Positions 37,079 through 48,205 of a stretch of 64,000 nt of DNA are shown one piece after another; position 1 is the first letter of the stretch; the number at the start of each line of letters is the position of its first letter. Origin of the DNA: Punctularia strigosozonata HHB-11173 SS5. Lineage: Eukaryota; Basidiomycota; Agaricomycetes; Corticiales; Punctulariaceae. Made by a program: the position numbers and the translations under genes. The DNA lies in the NCBI RefSeq assembly GCF_000264995.1, contig NW_006767437.1, positions 2,131,647 through 2,195,646 of the forward strand, read 5' to 3'. The notes under the pieces are model-generated. The model was not told the DNA's origin, ran no database searches, and worked only from the letters and a program-made list of their open reading frames with translations.

Positions 37079-39107
37079 CTAGCCGTTTCTTTCCAATATC
37101 CATAACTTGTCAGCCTTCTGCATACTGATCGCGTCCCGAAGCCTGAGCAAGCCCATCACGTCCTTCTCGTCTTTGATAGCTTGGACAGCGCTCCTGTCGA
37201 GCTTCCATCCGTCGAATGCTTCGATGGTCCGGACCAAGGTCCAACTGCGAGAGCTGTAGACAGCGTTCCAATCCTGACCCGATGATTCGGCAATGAGGTG
37301 CGTGAAATGCTTCGAGTCGCTCAAGTCGCGTGGTGTGAGGCCCTCGGTTTTATTATACACCCATCCCTTGTCTTGTAGCCTAGGGGATATGAAACCGTGC
37401 AAGGGGGGCGCATGGACTTGCGTGAACAACGAAGCGCCGGTCTGGGCGGCCAGGTTCGATATATGCACGTGAACTACTCGAGACCGTAGTTGAGCCTCGG
37501 GGGATGTACTGCAGCGTATTGAAGTCAACGCTCACCGTTCGTCCTATTGGCATAGATATCATTGAACACGGATATCGCTTCCCCGCCGGGATAGTTCGCG
37601 ATTGATGCCCGAGATAGCATGACCGTGATCAGCACGTTCAGCGCTACACAGCCTGCCACGGCAAGCACGGCGAGTCGCCCTATGAATGCTGACTTGCGGA
37701 GTGACATTCTGTGTACATGGTCAGCCGCAGACGCTCGTGCATTGCAATGCAGAGAACGTACAAAGCCCGAGCGCCACGTGCAGCAGCAATATTGAACGGA
37801 GGCACAACGTATACAACAAATCTCCATTCCTTGTGACCGAGGCCGCTGATGAGGAAGACAAAGCATATCGATGGCAGGAGAAGCTGGCGAACGCGATGAT
37901 CGATAGCTAGACCTAACAGAGCGAGTGGGAAGGCAGACAGTAGTAGTTTTGGAAGGTGGGCGGTGAAATACGTATGGAAAGGGGAGACCTGGGAAGCTGA
38001 CTTTAGTAAGATCGGCCAAGCGAAGGATGGAGACGACGATACGTACACCCCAGTCGGCGGATTTGCCCTGGTATACGTTGAAATACAGCCCTGCAAGCTC
38101 AGGCCACAACGGAACCGATTGCCAAAAGTAGGAATCGACGATGAGAGTCAGCGCTATCATAGAGGAAATCAGTGAATCACATTGCCCATGATGACACCCA
38201 TGCTCGGAAGGCAACGTACCCAACGATCCTAGTCCAGCAATCATACCCACTTTGAACACGCGTCTCATGTCGCTCCACCCCGCGATCAAGGCTTGGAGGA
38301 TGAGAGGAATGAGCAGCCCGGCCACTTCAGCACGGAGGACCACAGCCGTGAAGGTTAGCCATGCAATGGCGACGTGAACCTTTCGAGCAGAAGGCTTCAA
38401 GGCGCTAGGGGTACGATTGAGCAAGGCAGCATGCGCTATATTAACTGTGCGGCGCAACATCAGTCGAGAAGCGGATCAAATAAAAGTGGTTGAAAGTTGC
38501 GGACCAGGTAGGAGAGCGAACATGTTGGGTAAAGTCCTGCCCATCCAGAATGGCAGATGAAACTGAGTGCAGGTAAAGAGAGCGAAGAGAAGGGACGTCG
38601 GAAACCCGAAGCGCTTCGAGACTATTCGCCGTAGGACAGCCAACGAGATCGCATTGAGAACGGCGAGCGTTAACCTACCTGTCTCAGGGGTGGTAATGTC
38701 AGGTGGGTGCAGCCACCAAGGAGGGTTCACATACAGATGATCTGAAGATCAAGTTTATTGGATAGGATACCAAAAAAGTTGGAGAGTCGCAAAACAGGTG
38801 TAGTTGACCAGGCAAGCAACATGCTGCCTACGAAGCTTCTCGGTACCGCACCAGGAAACACGAAATGATCATACTACCTGTACACATCATTAGACAGTGC
38901 CCTAAGCAGTGGCCACACGCCTTTGCTTGTGTCAAGACGGCCATGAAACAAAGTACGCACGTTGAGCAGACTAGATGGTCTAACGCCGTAAAGGAGCGCA
39001 TCGTGCGTGGCGTGTAGCGAGAACGACTCTTCGACCTTGGAGTACGGGGCAAGAAGCACATGCGCGCAGGCCACTCCGACTAGCGAGAGGTCTACCAACG
39101 ACGCCAT
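37079..39107 (-). CDS. ALG12: Dol-P-Man: alpha-1,6-mannosyltransferase Alg12
   Basis: Eight exons (39107-38961, 38873-38735, 38678-38505, 38444-38220, 38153-38047, 37988-37762, 37708-37536, 37473-37079) give about 528 aa, normal for the family. The N-terminus has the GT22 signature KVEESFSLHATHDALLYG and, across an intron, YDHFVFPGAVPRSF. Many hydrophobic segments follow, with FHLPFWMGRTLPNMFALLP, LRAEVAGLLIPLI and HKEWRFVVYVVPPFNIAAARG. Alg12 adds the eighth mannose, alpha-1,6-linked, to the dolichol-linked oligosaccharide in the ER lumen; loss causes under-glycosylation. The stop lies only 76 nt from the stop of the convergent UPF0014 gene, so the 3' UTRs very likely overlap. Confidence 0.93.
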
Positions 39108-39324
39108 TGACGTTGTGTAGATTGGTGAGCGAAGGAAAGCCGAAGTATCTCGTGTGTCCGCCGCGTGGCGACTTTGACACTTCGCTTGACTTCACCCTTG
39201 CCAACCGTAGCCCAAAGTACCGAAGTACTGCTCATCGTCCTTCAGCGAATGCCCAGATGCTAGCGGATGGATCATGTACACGATTGGTGGAGAGACCGAT
39301 TACTATCGATACTACGTCTTCCGG

Positions 39325-39332
39325 TATAAATA
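39325..39332 (+). promoter_or_regulatory. TATA-like box
   Basis: TATAAATA, about 110 nt upstream of the ATG of a small doubtful ORF at 39442. It could drive that ORF or a non-coding RNA divergent from ALG12. Confidence 0.3.
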
Positions 39333-39441
39333 CAGGCTCAATGATCAGAAATCGCCTTACCAATGCTTATACTGCTGAATCATTTGCATCGCTGCAGAGC
39401 TATCACCTTCTAAGGACCTCGCTACTCCTACCCTCGTCATA

Positions 39442-39711
39442 ATGTCCACTTTCACCGTCGTACTCGACGCCTCTTCGGTCACGGCATTCGATGTTCCAAC
39501 ACTGTACACACTCCGTCCGCATGGGAAAATGTACACGTTTGCCCGCCCAGCGCCTGATTCCGTGTTTCGGCTCTGGTTTCCGTTTCCTGCGCTGGCCGCT
39601 ATAGGTTTGGGGCTCGAGATTGGGCTCGGGAAGCCATCCGGCACAGCTCCGACTTGTGCACGATGTCGTATACCTCAGGCTCCGGGACTTGTGCCCCCAC
39701 TCCGCCCCTAA
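39442..39711 (+). CDS. Small ORF of doubtful status
   Basis: An ATG-led frame of 89 codons begins MSTFTVVLDASSVTAFD and contains YTLRPHGKMYTFARP and a short hydrophobic stretch (LWFPFPALAAIGLGLEIGLG). A TATA-like box lies about 110 nt upstream. I do not recognise a family. Possible splice sites inside (CTATAG at about 39604, GTGAGTG at about 39741) mean the true product could differ. It could equally be a chance frame or the remnant of a gene. Confidence 0.22.
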   Translation: MSTFTVVLDASSVTAFDVPTLYTLRPHGKMYTFARPAPDSVFRLWFPFPALAAIGLGLEIGLGKPSGTAPTCARCRIPQAPGLVPPLRP

Positions 39712-40291
39712 TCTCGTCGGGGACACAGCTTGGAAGCACTCCGTGAGTGATACTACACGCCTTGCTGATCGGTTTCTTCATCTGACACCCGCCATGAAGA
39801 CACGAGATGATGCCCGCTTTGATAAAACACGCAGATCGTTCTTTTCGTGCATTCTTGCTCATTTGGGCCACAGGTCGCAGACGGAAACGTTGCGGAACCT
39901 ACCTACGATCGCCTGCTGACCAACATTCGATGCTTGGGATGTTGACTCATGCATCATGTAGAGTGGGATTACTCGTATCCGCATTCACCTGTGTCTTCGC
40001 GCGTGCGAGAGGCCTTCGTAAATTCGCCGTACAAACGCTCAAACAGCATGATATACGCTGGTATTACTCGAATGGTATACGTTAAACGTAACCCGTGGAG
40101 CTGAACGTTTGAGAAAAGTATGTTGCTGATGATGCTCACGCGCGCTTGTCCTTTGGAGGAAGGAGAAACAAGCAACGCGACAAGGAGGCGCACGACAGCT
40201 GGCAGACAGTCAGGGCACGTTGGCGGTGTGTTCTTCCGGAGCGACGAGATGATGGAGGACGTAACCCTTGGCTGGAGATATTAACGGAGGT

Positions 40292-41521
40292 TTATTCCCG
40301 TTCCAACCTTGCTTTCGCAGGATGGAGGCCGAAGGTGACCCAGAACTCTCGACTGTCGAGAGCACGACCAAGGTGTTTTGGATCACGAGGGAGAGCGCGA
40401 ACGCCGGTTTCTTCCATCAACTCGAAGACCCATTTCGGCTGGGGTCCTAGTATTATTGTCAGAGACAACGTGGTTGCTTTGCAACAACAGCGTGCTTGCC
40501 TGATGGGATGGAGTCGTGCTCTCCTGCCTTTCCTCCGGCACCCCATGCGGAAGCAAGGTCCCACCAGTCGTACACCCTTCCATCGGTGAGTAGCCAGCGC
40601 TGGCCATTCGCAGGGGCGAAGGTGCTGTGTACGGCGAGAATCGCTCGAGCGACATCAAAGCCGTGGATCATGTGTATACTTGTCTGCCTCTCGATCAAAA
40701 TATGCGTCTCCATGCCGATGCAGTCCCGGCGCACCTTTTTGCTCAAAACCTCCTTCGTTGGCGCAACTCGTCCGACCCAATTTCGCATCGACCGTTTGCC
40801 ACCCCATAATCCACAGAGGTTTAGAACGGTGGTTGGCGTCTCTGATCGACTTTCAGCCTGACAGAGCGTGCTAAGCGGCCACCACTCACCCGTAGATAGC
40901 GCAAGAAGTTCCATCTCGGCCCGTGCTCGATCATTACTCGTATCGAAACGAGAATGACGATCGATCCATACGTCTGGCAGCTCACCTTCGGATTCGCTCC
41001 TCGACGTAGGCCCACCCTAAGTCAGACAATACCACCGAGCATCAACAGGGTTCGATAGCGGAGAACAGTAGAAAAATCACATCCCAAATCCCCGTGGATC
41101 CCAATTGGATGAAGGCCGCTTTTGTGCCGGTGTGGGTGAGCTTGTACAGTCGTACAAGCCGTTCCGACGCTCCCTGAACCTAAGAACATCACAAGGCTCT
41201 ATTCAACAGGCCAGCTGCAGTACCAATGTCTGAAAACGGTAAAAGTAGAGCAAAAGAAGCATATACCTTGATAGGAAAAGTGATTAGGACCGTTCTCGCG
41301 TTGGGCAGAGGTGTAAATGGCGTCGGATCGTCGGACGTGGGATCAAATTCGAATTGAATCGAAGGTTGAGCAGCTGGCGTAGGTGGAGCGTTCCCCGAGC
41401 GTGTCGTGGCAACATATGAGATGCTACGTTCCACGCAGAGCGGGATGAGGAACGTAGATGTCCATCCGGCGCCAAGAATGAGCAAGTCGACTGAGGCATC
41501 GTGTCCGTGTGCGCTAGCCAT
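40292..41521 (-). CDS. NAD(P)-binding Rossmann-fold protein (YeeZ-like / SDR-type)
   Basis: Six exons (41521-41267, 41179-41081, 41016-40890, 40841-40735, 40683-40542, 40446-40292) give about 294 aa. The N-terminus VDLLILGAGWTSTFLIPLC carries the GxGxxG-like dinucleotide loop, followed by ISYVATTRSG, NARTVLITFPIK and AAFIQLGSTGIWD. Next are WIDRHSRFD, VLNLCGLWGGKR, IHMIHGFDVARAILAV and the closing FELMEETGVRALPRDPK with DSREFWVTFGLHP. This matches a conserved fungal family of extended-SDR-like proteins of unknown substrate, probably cytosolic. The C-terminal exon is found only by splicing out 40447-40541; reading through gives a false, shorter end. It shares a 242-nt divergent promoter region with the coiled-coil gene. 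Confidence 0.86.
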
Positions 41522-41763
41522 TACGGGGATCACACTTGGATGCTGATCAATAGATGAGAACTTTGAGTACTGATATATGATACGCGGCGTCCCTGCTCGA
41601 GGTCAATGAAGAGCAGCGTTGTCGGTACAAAGTCCAGATTTGCAAGGCTCGGGGACAATGCCAGGACATTGTTGCCCCAGCCACTGTGCTGACGTAAGCG
41701 GACAACGGCATATCCCGCGCGTCTCAAGCGGCCCTCTCGACTTCACTTTCGCGTTCAACCACC

Positions 41764-44700
41764 ATGGCCGACGTGAGTTACGCGTCTTCGAGCTCGATAT
41801 CGACTGACAAGGCCCGTGTACAGCCAATATACGGTCGGAATGCTGACTCCATCGCCGACATTGAAGACAGACTGTATGATATATTCGAGAACCACCCGGA
41901 CTCGCATCCCAACGATGCTGGCGAACCTGTTATCGGAGCGAACGCGCTCGTCGACGTCTTTCGAATTTTCGGCGAGCAATACACTGGTAGCGAACTTATG
42001 ACCAAGGAGGAAGAAGAGATGCTGGCCCAAGTGCTAGAGTCTAATCCTGGGCTCGAAGTCACACCACAAACTATTCTCCAGTTCATCGCCATGAGGACGC
42101 AAGGTAACCCTGAAGGGCCGGCCTCTCATTCCGACGACGATCAGAGGGGACGACAGGACGATCGTGACGCCTATTCCGGTTCGTCGCGGTCATCTAGCCG
42201 CGAGTCAGCCGTCTACAGGGGACAAGGCTCCCGGCCACCGTCCCGCGGGCCTCCGGTTCCCAAGACGCCGACGCAAACCAATTCGCCCTTTGACTCCTCG
42301 CGACGCCAGCGATCGACGCCGCTCGAGAAGACCGCGCCGTCGAGTTGGGCCAGGCGGCCTATGCCACCGACTCGCAGGCTGAGCGATGCCAGCAACTCAG
42401 GCCACACGGTTACCGAGTCCGAGGTGATTCTACCGGCGTCGCAGCTTGTTACTTGGTGTCTGACTCATTTGTACCTTAGCCCACCAGCCCATCTTCCTAC
42501 GGGCACCATGGCCGACGCATGTCCAACGGCGGGCCTCCCCCACTTTCAGCCTCTGCCTCCGAACCCGTCTTCTCCCCATCCTCACACTCCGGCTCGCGTC
42601 CTCCCTCTCGAACGCACTCGCGCCCTCACTCGCGCGCACGAAGCCAGCCTCAGATCCCTTTCATGCCCATGGGCTACCCCGCGCACTTCTCACCAGGGGA
42701 ACGTCGTTCGCATTCACCGGAAGACGAATACCCGCGTGGGGGTGAGGATTCGTTCGCCGATACCACCATCAACAGTGTACCCATGCCAGGGGACGTGGAT
42801 TCTGACGAGGAAGTCGAGAGGGACCTTGAACTGGAGAAGCAACTTGGTTTGATCACTGTGCGCTCTGCCACCAGTTCCATGGTCTCCATGGACGAGCAAG
42901 AACGCATTGAAGCCTTACAGAGAATCAACGACGATCTTAAGCGAAAGCTGATGGAAGCGTCGCGAACGCATGAACAAAGGCTGGCGGAGCATGAATCCGA
43001 GTTGGAAGAGATGCAGATACGCCTGGAAGAGGCGAAGAGCGAGCTCATGGCCACAAAGCGGGAGGAGAAAGAATTGCGGAACAAGGAGGTGGGTCCTGGC
43101 TCCCCTGGCGCGGATGGGTATTGACGCTCCCGGCAGCGATCGAACAGCACGCAGATCATGGTGCTAGAGGCCGAAATTTCCAAACTTCAGAAGAGCTTGG
43201 AGAATGCCCGCACGGCTTACACCAGCCTTCAAAAGCAGTATCAGGAACAATGCGGTACTGCGCCTTTACACTGTATGAACGTCTTCTGATAGAATGTTGC
43301 AGCGGAATCGGAACGCTACCGCAACGAACTCCGTCGACGGGATCAAGAACTCAAGGACTACCAAGATGCTGCTCAACTGCAGCAGCTCGAGAACCAGAAG
43401 GTGGCCCGTGAGCGTACATCGTACGACGAGCGCATCGCCGTACTCGAGAACGAGCTCGCAATCGCCCAGCAAGCCCACGCCCAGCTCGATGAGCAGAAGC
43501 AGGAAAACCTCATGCTCAAGGAGACCATTGACCGTATGCGGTTCGATATGGATGAGCTGCGAACGACTCAACAGACTGGCGGCGGAGGTAGCGGGTCGTT
43601 GAGCAGGCAGACCAGTCTCAGCCGCACCCTAGGCGCTGAGCTACTTGGAAAAATGGGACGATGGGAAGAGGGTGCGGATGATGAACCGGAAGAGGAGGAC
43701 GACAAGACCGCCGTGGACGATGACGGGGATGAGACCGAAGGCGAAGACGTGGTGCAGACTATCATCACACGCACGAAACGCGTATGGCCACGAATATTAA
43801 TTTCCTCGTTGTGATCGCTGACACGGAGCTGCGCAGCGGGTTGCGTCAAGAGCCAACAAAACAGAAACTATACGCGTCAACGAGGTCAAGGAATATGCGG
43901 ATATGTCCGTTCAGTACGAAACTGAAGGCTACTTCCTGTCCTGCTCGTCTCAAACCGATCCGGAGCCCAAACTCATCATTGCATCTTCCGGTATCCAGAC
44001 CGAGGACCGACCGGTTGTGACCTTCGCCATTCAGACCGACCCTGAGGAACAGCCGCCGGCAAAGGTGACAATGGAAATGGAAATTCAAACCGACGAGGTC
44101 GAAGAAGCTACATCTGCGGAGGAAGAGCCGCTGGCTTCCTCTTCGTCCACCATTTCTCCTCCCACGCCTAAAGCTGCCGCTGAACAGTTACACCCCCACG
44201 ACTTGCCACCCACGTATGCTCAAGTACAAGAGGATCGTGAGGAGCTCGAAAGGCGCGTCGCAGGAGAGACGCTCACGAAATGGCACCCTGGTATGCAACT
44301 CCCGGTTCAGCCTATTCGCGCCATATCCACAGATGCGGTAGAAGAGTGGAAGGCGCTCAAGGAGGAACTCGGTGTCGACTGTGCTGTGATCGATAACATT
44401 ATCGCGTCTACCCCAAAGACTGGACCGCGTCCCGGAGGCCCACAAGACTCACGTTCGCCACGGAAGAACCGGTTCTATAACATTTATAACACATATGTTT
44501 ACGGCAATCGGGAGGAAGGCGGTATACTTCCCTCCGGCACGGTGGTCCAGATGCTCCTGTGCGCCGGAGCGTCTGCTGCTGTCTTCCTAGCGATGAGCCG
44601 TTCGGTGTCTCCGCAGTACGTTGTTCCTGGGGCGCCCACTTACTACGATCGTATGGCCTGGTCAAGCTTCAACACTATGCACGCAGGCGGCGAGGGATTC

Positions 44701-44787
44701 CCGGGTGACGGCACCGCCGCCGTCTGGAACTTGTTTGGGCGACTTGGTGGCGGGGCTGCCCGGATTGCCCGAGGATGGCCCACTTAA
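41764..44787 (+). CDS. Large coiled-coil protein with C-terminal hydrophobic segment
   Basis: Five exons (41764-42423, 42480-43088, 43137-43254, 43303-43781, 43837-44787) give about 938 aa. The N-terminus has an EF-hand-like helical stretch (DIEDRLYDIFENHPDSHP, ALVDVFRIFGEQYTG). A Ser/Arg/Pro-rich region with RPPSR and RTHSRPHSRAR repeats follows. Long heptad-type coiled coil spans residues about 375-590 (EQERIEALQRINDDLKRKL, RRRDQELKDYQDAAQLQQLE). Acidic tracts and three short SSQTD/GIQTE/EIQTD repeats come next. Near the end is one hydrophobic segment (VVQMLLCAGASAAVFLAM) after NRFYNIYNTYVYGN. The design suggests a membrane-attached scaffold or tether. I do not recognise a named family beyond basidiomycete hypotheticals. 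Confidence 0.8.
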
Positions 44788-45209
44788 ATCTCGCTTTGAT
44801 CTACTTTCGCACGAACTCTGGGTATTTATGCGGACCGCTTTCGTCAGCTTCATTGTGGCATGCTCATCATTTCCCCCCTCTTTATTCTGCTCTTATTCAT
44901 TGTAATGCTTGATCATGCATACGGAAAGCTGCGTGTAAAATACAGTGTACAACACCTATTCTAGACACCCAAAGCCTACTAGCTCTATAACCACGTTACT
45001 CTAGTAGCTTCAGGTAGAACAGATGCGACGGAACATGCTCAGAAGAAACGGACTCTATGCTAGTCGAGTGAGCAATGCGGGTACATGGAGTGGTGGTGAT
45101 AGATCCGGGGAAGTCAACGAATGAAAGAGTGTAAATAGAAAAATGCATGTCCATGGAATCATACGCATCTAGAGGGAACATACTATGCATATGTACAAGA
45201 GCCGGGTGC
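44788..45209. other. Convergent intergenic region
   Basis: About 420 nt between the 3' ends of the coiled-coil gene (+) and the kinase gene (-). Likely both 3' UTRs; nothing else seen. Confidence 0.5.
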
Positions 45210-48205
45210 TCATCGCTCTTCATCGGACGCGGTGGGTCGAGGAGGTGGTGAGGACGCCATGGACGGTCGACGACGCTTGAACTCGACAGGTGGTGCGTCG
45301 TCCTCGTCAGAGTCCTCTTCGTCCTCCGCATATACGCTGCTGGAGCTCGCGGGAATTTCTGCCGGTCCTTCGTCCTCCTCGTCCTCCCGTTCAAAGGAGC
45401 TATCGTCATCGTCCGAAAACTCTTCCCCTGAGCCTGACGTTGAGTACGTGATTTTTGCAAGGGGGCTCGTGGTTATCCGACGCATGTGGGTATGGCTGTG
45501 TCCCGCGTCGTGTAACACAGGATCAGGGTGGGTCGGCACATCGTCGGTGACGCGCTGCAGCAAGGTGGCGGGAATCGCGGAGACGGGGGCCAGAGTCGGA
45601 GAAGGGCCGGGTGTCAACATGACCGGGGAGTTATCGTTGGCAACTCCTCCCGCTCCGTACATGTACATGTTTTCATCGTCCTCCCACCTGTCGTCCGAGT
45701 GGACGCTTGTCACCTCCTCCTGCTGATGCTCGTAGTCTGCCGGTTCTCCCCAGCTCGAAGCGCGCATCTCGGAGGAAAGCTGACCGCCGCCAATGCCGAA
45801 TGTTCGAGGGCTGAGCGCGGTGGAACCACGAGATAGACGACGAGGAAACGCCTCCTCGCTGCGGCGTGCGAGGCCGAGGGGCGTCACTCGAGGATCGACT
45901 CCCAATGAACTTGAAATAGAGGGCAGTTGTTGCTTTGGTGAGGTTGTCCCAGAGGCCGAGGGTGACGAGCTTGTCGAGGCTTCATGAGGGCCGGGCCCTT
46001 GCGAATGGTGCTTCTTCGATTTCCAAGGAGCCCAGTTCTGAAACGACAGCCGATTTCGCAGCTTTTCGTCCCTGAGCGGGATGTCACCAGCGACGCTGCT
46101 CGTCGGGCTACCGGATGCCCAGGCCGAAGGGGGTGGAGATGCACGGTGGGGATCAGAAAGTCGAGGAGGGGACAGCAGCGTCTCTGAACCTCGCCGAGAC
46201 TTGGCGGCAGGCGACTGAAGCTTGCTCGCCGATGTGGCGGCACGTTCGACAGACTGGGAGCGACGAGCAGTGGCAGCAGACGTAGTTTCGCTGCGAGTGA
46301 CTATGGGCCGGAGCGGCTGTTTGCCCTTGCCCTTATCCTGCGCCGTGAGCCTGCCCATGATGACGCTCTTGTTCCGCCCTAGCGAGCCGAACTTCTCGTC
46401 GATCGGGTGCTGATCCGCCTCGGCATCGCTGACAATATCTGCAGCAGACCTGAAACTGCGAACGGGGCGGACGCTCTTCCGGATGACGTTTGCCACCCCG
46501 CGCAGTCGAGCACGCCATTGGAAACGCATGTTGGACATAGCTTTGTTGGTATCTTCCTCGGTTACTTTCAGTTTTTCGTCCGGGTTGGGCGAGGTGTCAC
46601 GAATCCATGAATCCACGTCCTCTATGTCTCGCGTCATCCATATATACCGCTGAAACTGTGTTACCGAAGATATATGAGACATACGCGCGAATGGAACTAC
46701 CTTGAGTTCGTCGAGAGTCATTCTTGTTGCAGGGTTCTTGTCCAACAACCGTTCCAGGAGATTGACGACGACTGCTCCCTCCGAATTGGGTATTTTGATT
46801 TTCGGAGGATCTCGGGGAGGTTGACCCTCCACCGGTGGTTTGTATGGCCGAAAGCGTTTACCAGTGGGTATTTGGTCAGCGCCCATGGTCGGAGGCAACG
46901 TCCAGTCCTCCTTGGCGATGACATTATATAGCTGGAACTCGTTCGCCAACGGCGATAGGAATGGAGGTTTCCCGAAAAGCAAGCAGTAGATAGTCACACC
47001 AAGAGCCCAAACATCGATAGCTTTGGTGATAGCCGCCCGAGCCTTCACCGGAAGCTGTACGGTGCTCGTGTCGTGAAGTGATATCCCTGTCTGGGACTGG
47101 CTCGGGCTAGTCGTATTGCTTGAGATGAAGCTCTCGCTGGTGAGATCCTGGATCACCTCTGGGGCCATGAAGGTCGGCGTGCCTGCGGTCTTGCTCAAAT
47201 CAGACTCGTCCAGCAATATGGGATCTTCCGCCTCGGGATTCTTGCCGGCGACCGCGAGGCGCTGAGCGTAGGAAAAATGGGACACGCCGAAATCAGTGAT
47301 CTTGACCGTACGCCGATCGGGCGTCCACATCAGGTTGGCGGGTTTGATGTCGCGGTGTATTATCCCCTGGTAGTGAACTGCAACATTGTTCATTGAGGGA
47401 AACTACAGCAATGACTGCTCGCGCAACTTACGATATTCTAATCCGAGGACAACGTCGCGAGTTATTCGCCTAGCCTGGTCTACGCGGAGAACTGGCTCTT
47501 CGTTTTTGTTCCTCCATTTGACTTCTCCGCCGCCGAGATACTCCATGACTACGGATGGGAAAATCAGTACGTAACACGCGGCAGAAGAAAATGATGCAGG
47601 GAACGAAGGTAGCGCAGGGAAGGAGTGCCCAGCAAACATGCGATTGGTGGAAAATAGGGTATTGGGAATGCGACGCTACGTCACGGTTCCTCTACTGTGC
47701 CGTGTACCGTTGTAGCAGCTGAAAATACGCATATACTCACCCATGTAAATTTTGTTGAAGAGCGGGTCGTCGATCACCTCGTAGAGCAGCACGACGTGGG
47801 CATGTCGACATTTCTTCATGATCGCGATCTCCTTCTTAATCTTATGCTCCTGGCTGGCAAGCTGGTGGCTGAGAGGAAGATGACCGGGAGACGATGGCAG
47901 GCGGCGGCGCCTGAGCTTGTTGAGCCTCTCGTTACGCGGATTGTTCCGCTTTACAACTTTGATTGCCTGTATGCGCCTCCCTGAGCACCTGAGATCGCAC
48001 AGAACGCCACCGATCAAGAAGTACGTACGACTTCGCGCCTGTTATTGGCAAGGTCCCAACCCTTGTAGACGACGCCGTGCTGGCCGCGGCCGACCTGTTC
48101 ACCGCGCTCGTACTGGTTCCACACTTGCTTGCCATCCGCCGAGTACTTGTCCTTCCTCAGTTTGGTGGTAGTCAGCACCTGCTCCGGGGGTTCTTGATAC
48201 GGCAT
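45210..48205 (-). CDS. Ser/Thr kinase, CaMKK / Ssp1-Sak1 type (AMPK-activating)
   Basis: Five exons (48205-48029, 47966-47741, 47548-47432, 47377-46701, 46655-45210) give about 880 aa. The kinase domain starts at residue about 30: Gly loop GEQVGRGQHGVVYKG, catalytic Lys in AIKVVKR (about 62), HRDIKPANLMW (about 181-189), DFGVSHFS (about 202), SKTAGTPTFMAPEV and DVWALGVTIYCLLFGKPPF. The RNNPRNERLNKLRRRRLP insert after the catalytic Lys is typical of CaMKK/Ssp1 kinases, which phosphorylate the activation loop of AMPK/Snf1 and regulate polarity and glucose response. The C-terminal half is a long Ser-rich, acidic tail without a known domain. Intron 47549-47740 (192 nt) is unusually long here. An upstream in-frame open stretch lacks ATG, so MPYQEPPEQV is the likely start. 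Confidence 0.92.

Larger units (their letters stand above)
39108..40291. other. Intergenic region with one doubtful small gene
   Basis: About 1.18 kb between ALG12 and the Rossmann-fold gene, both on the minus strand. A TATA-like box on the plus strand and a small ORF (39442-39711) are listed separately. Frames further right (39599-40190) are not recognisable. Confidence 0.4.

Noticed and set aside
40459-40541. Shorter C-terminus of the Rossmann-fold protein by intron read-through
   Set aside because: Splicing 40447-40541 restores a conserved ending (VFELMEETGVRALPRDPK) found in this family, so read-through is not the main product.
42164-42382. Arg/Pro-rich alternative frame inside the coiled-coil gene
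   Set aside because: It is an out-of-frame shadow of a Ser/Arg/Pro-rich coding segment.
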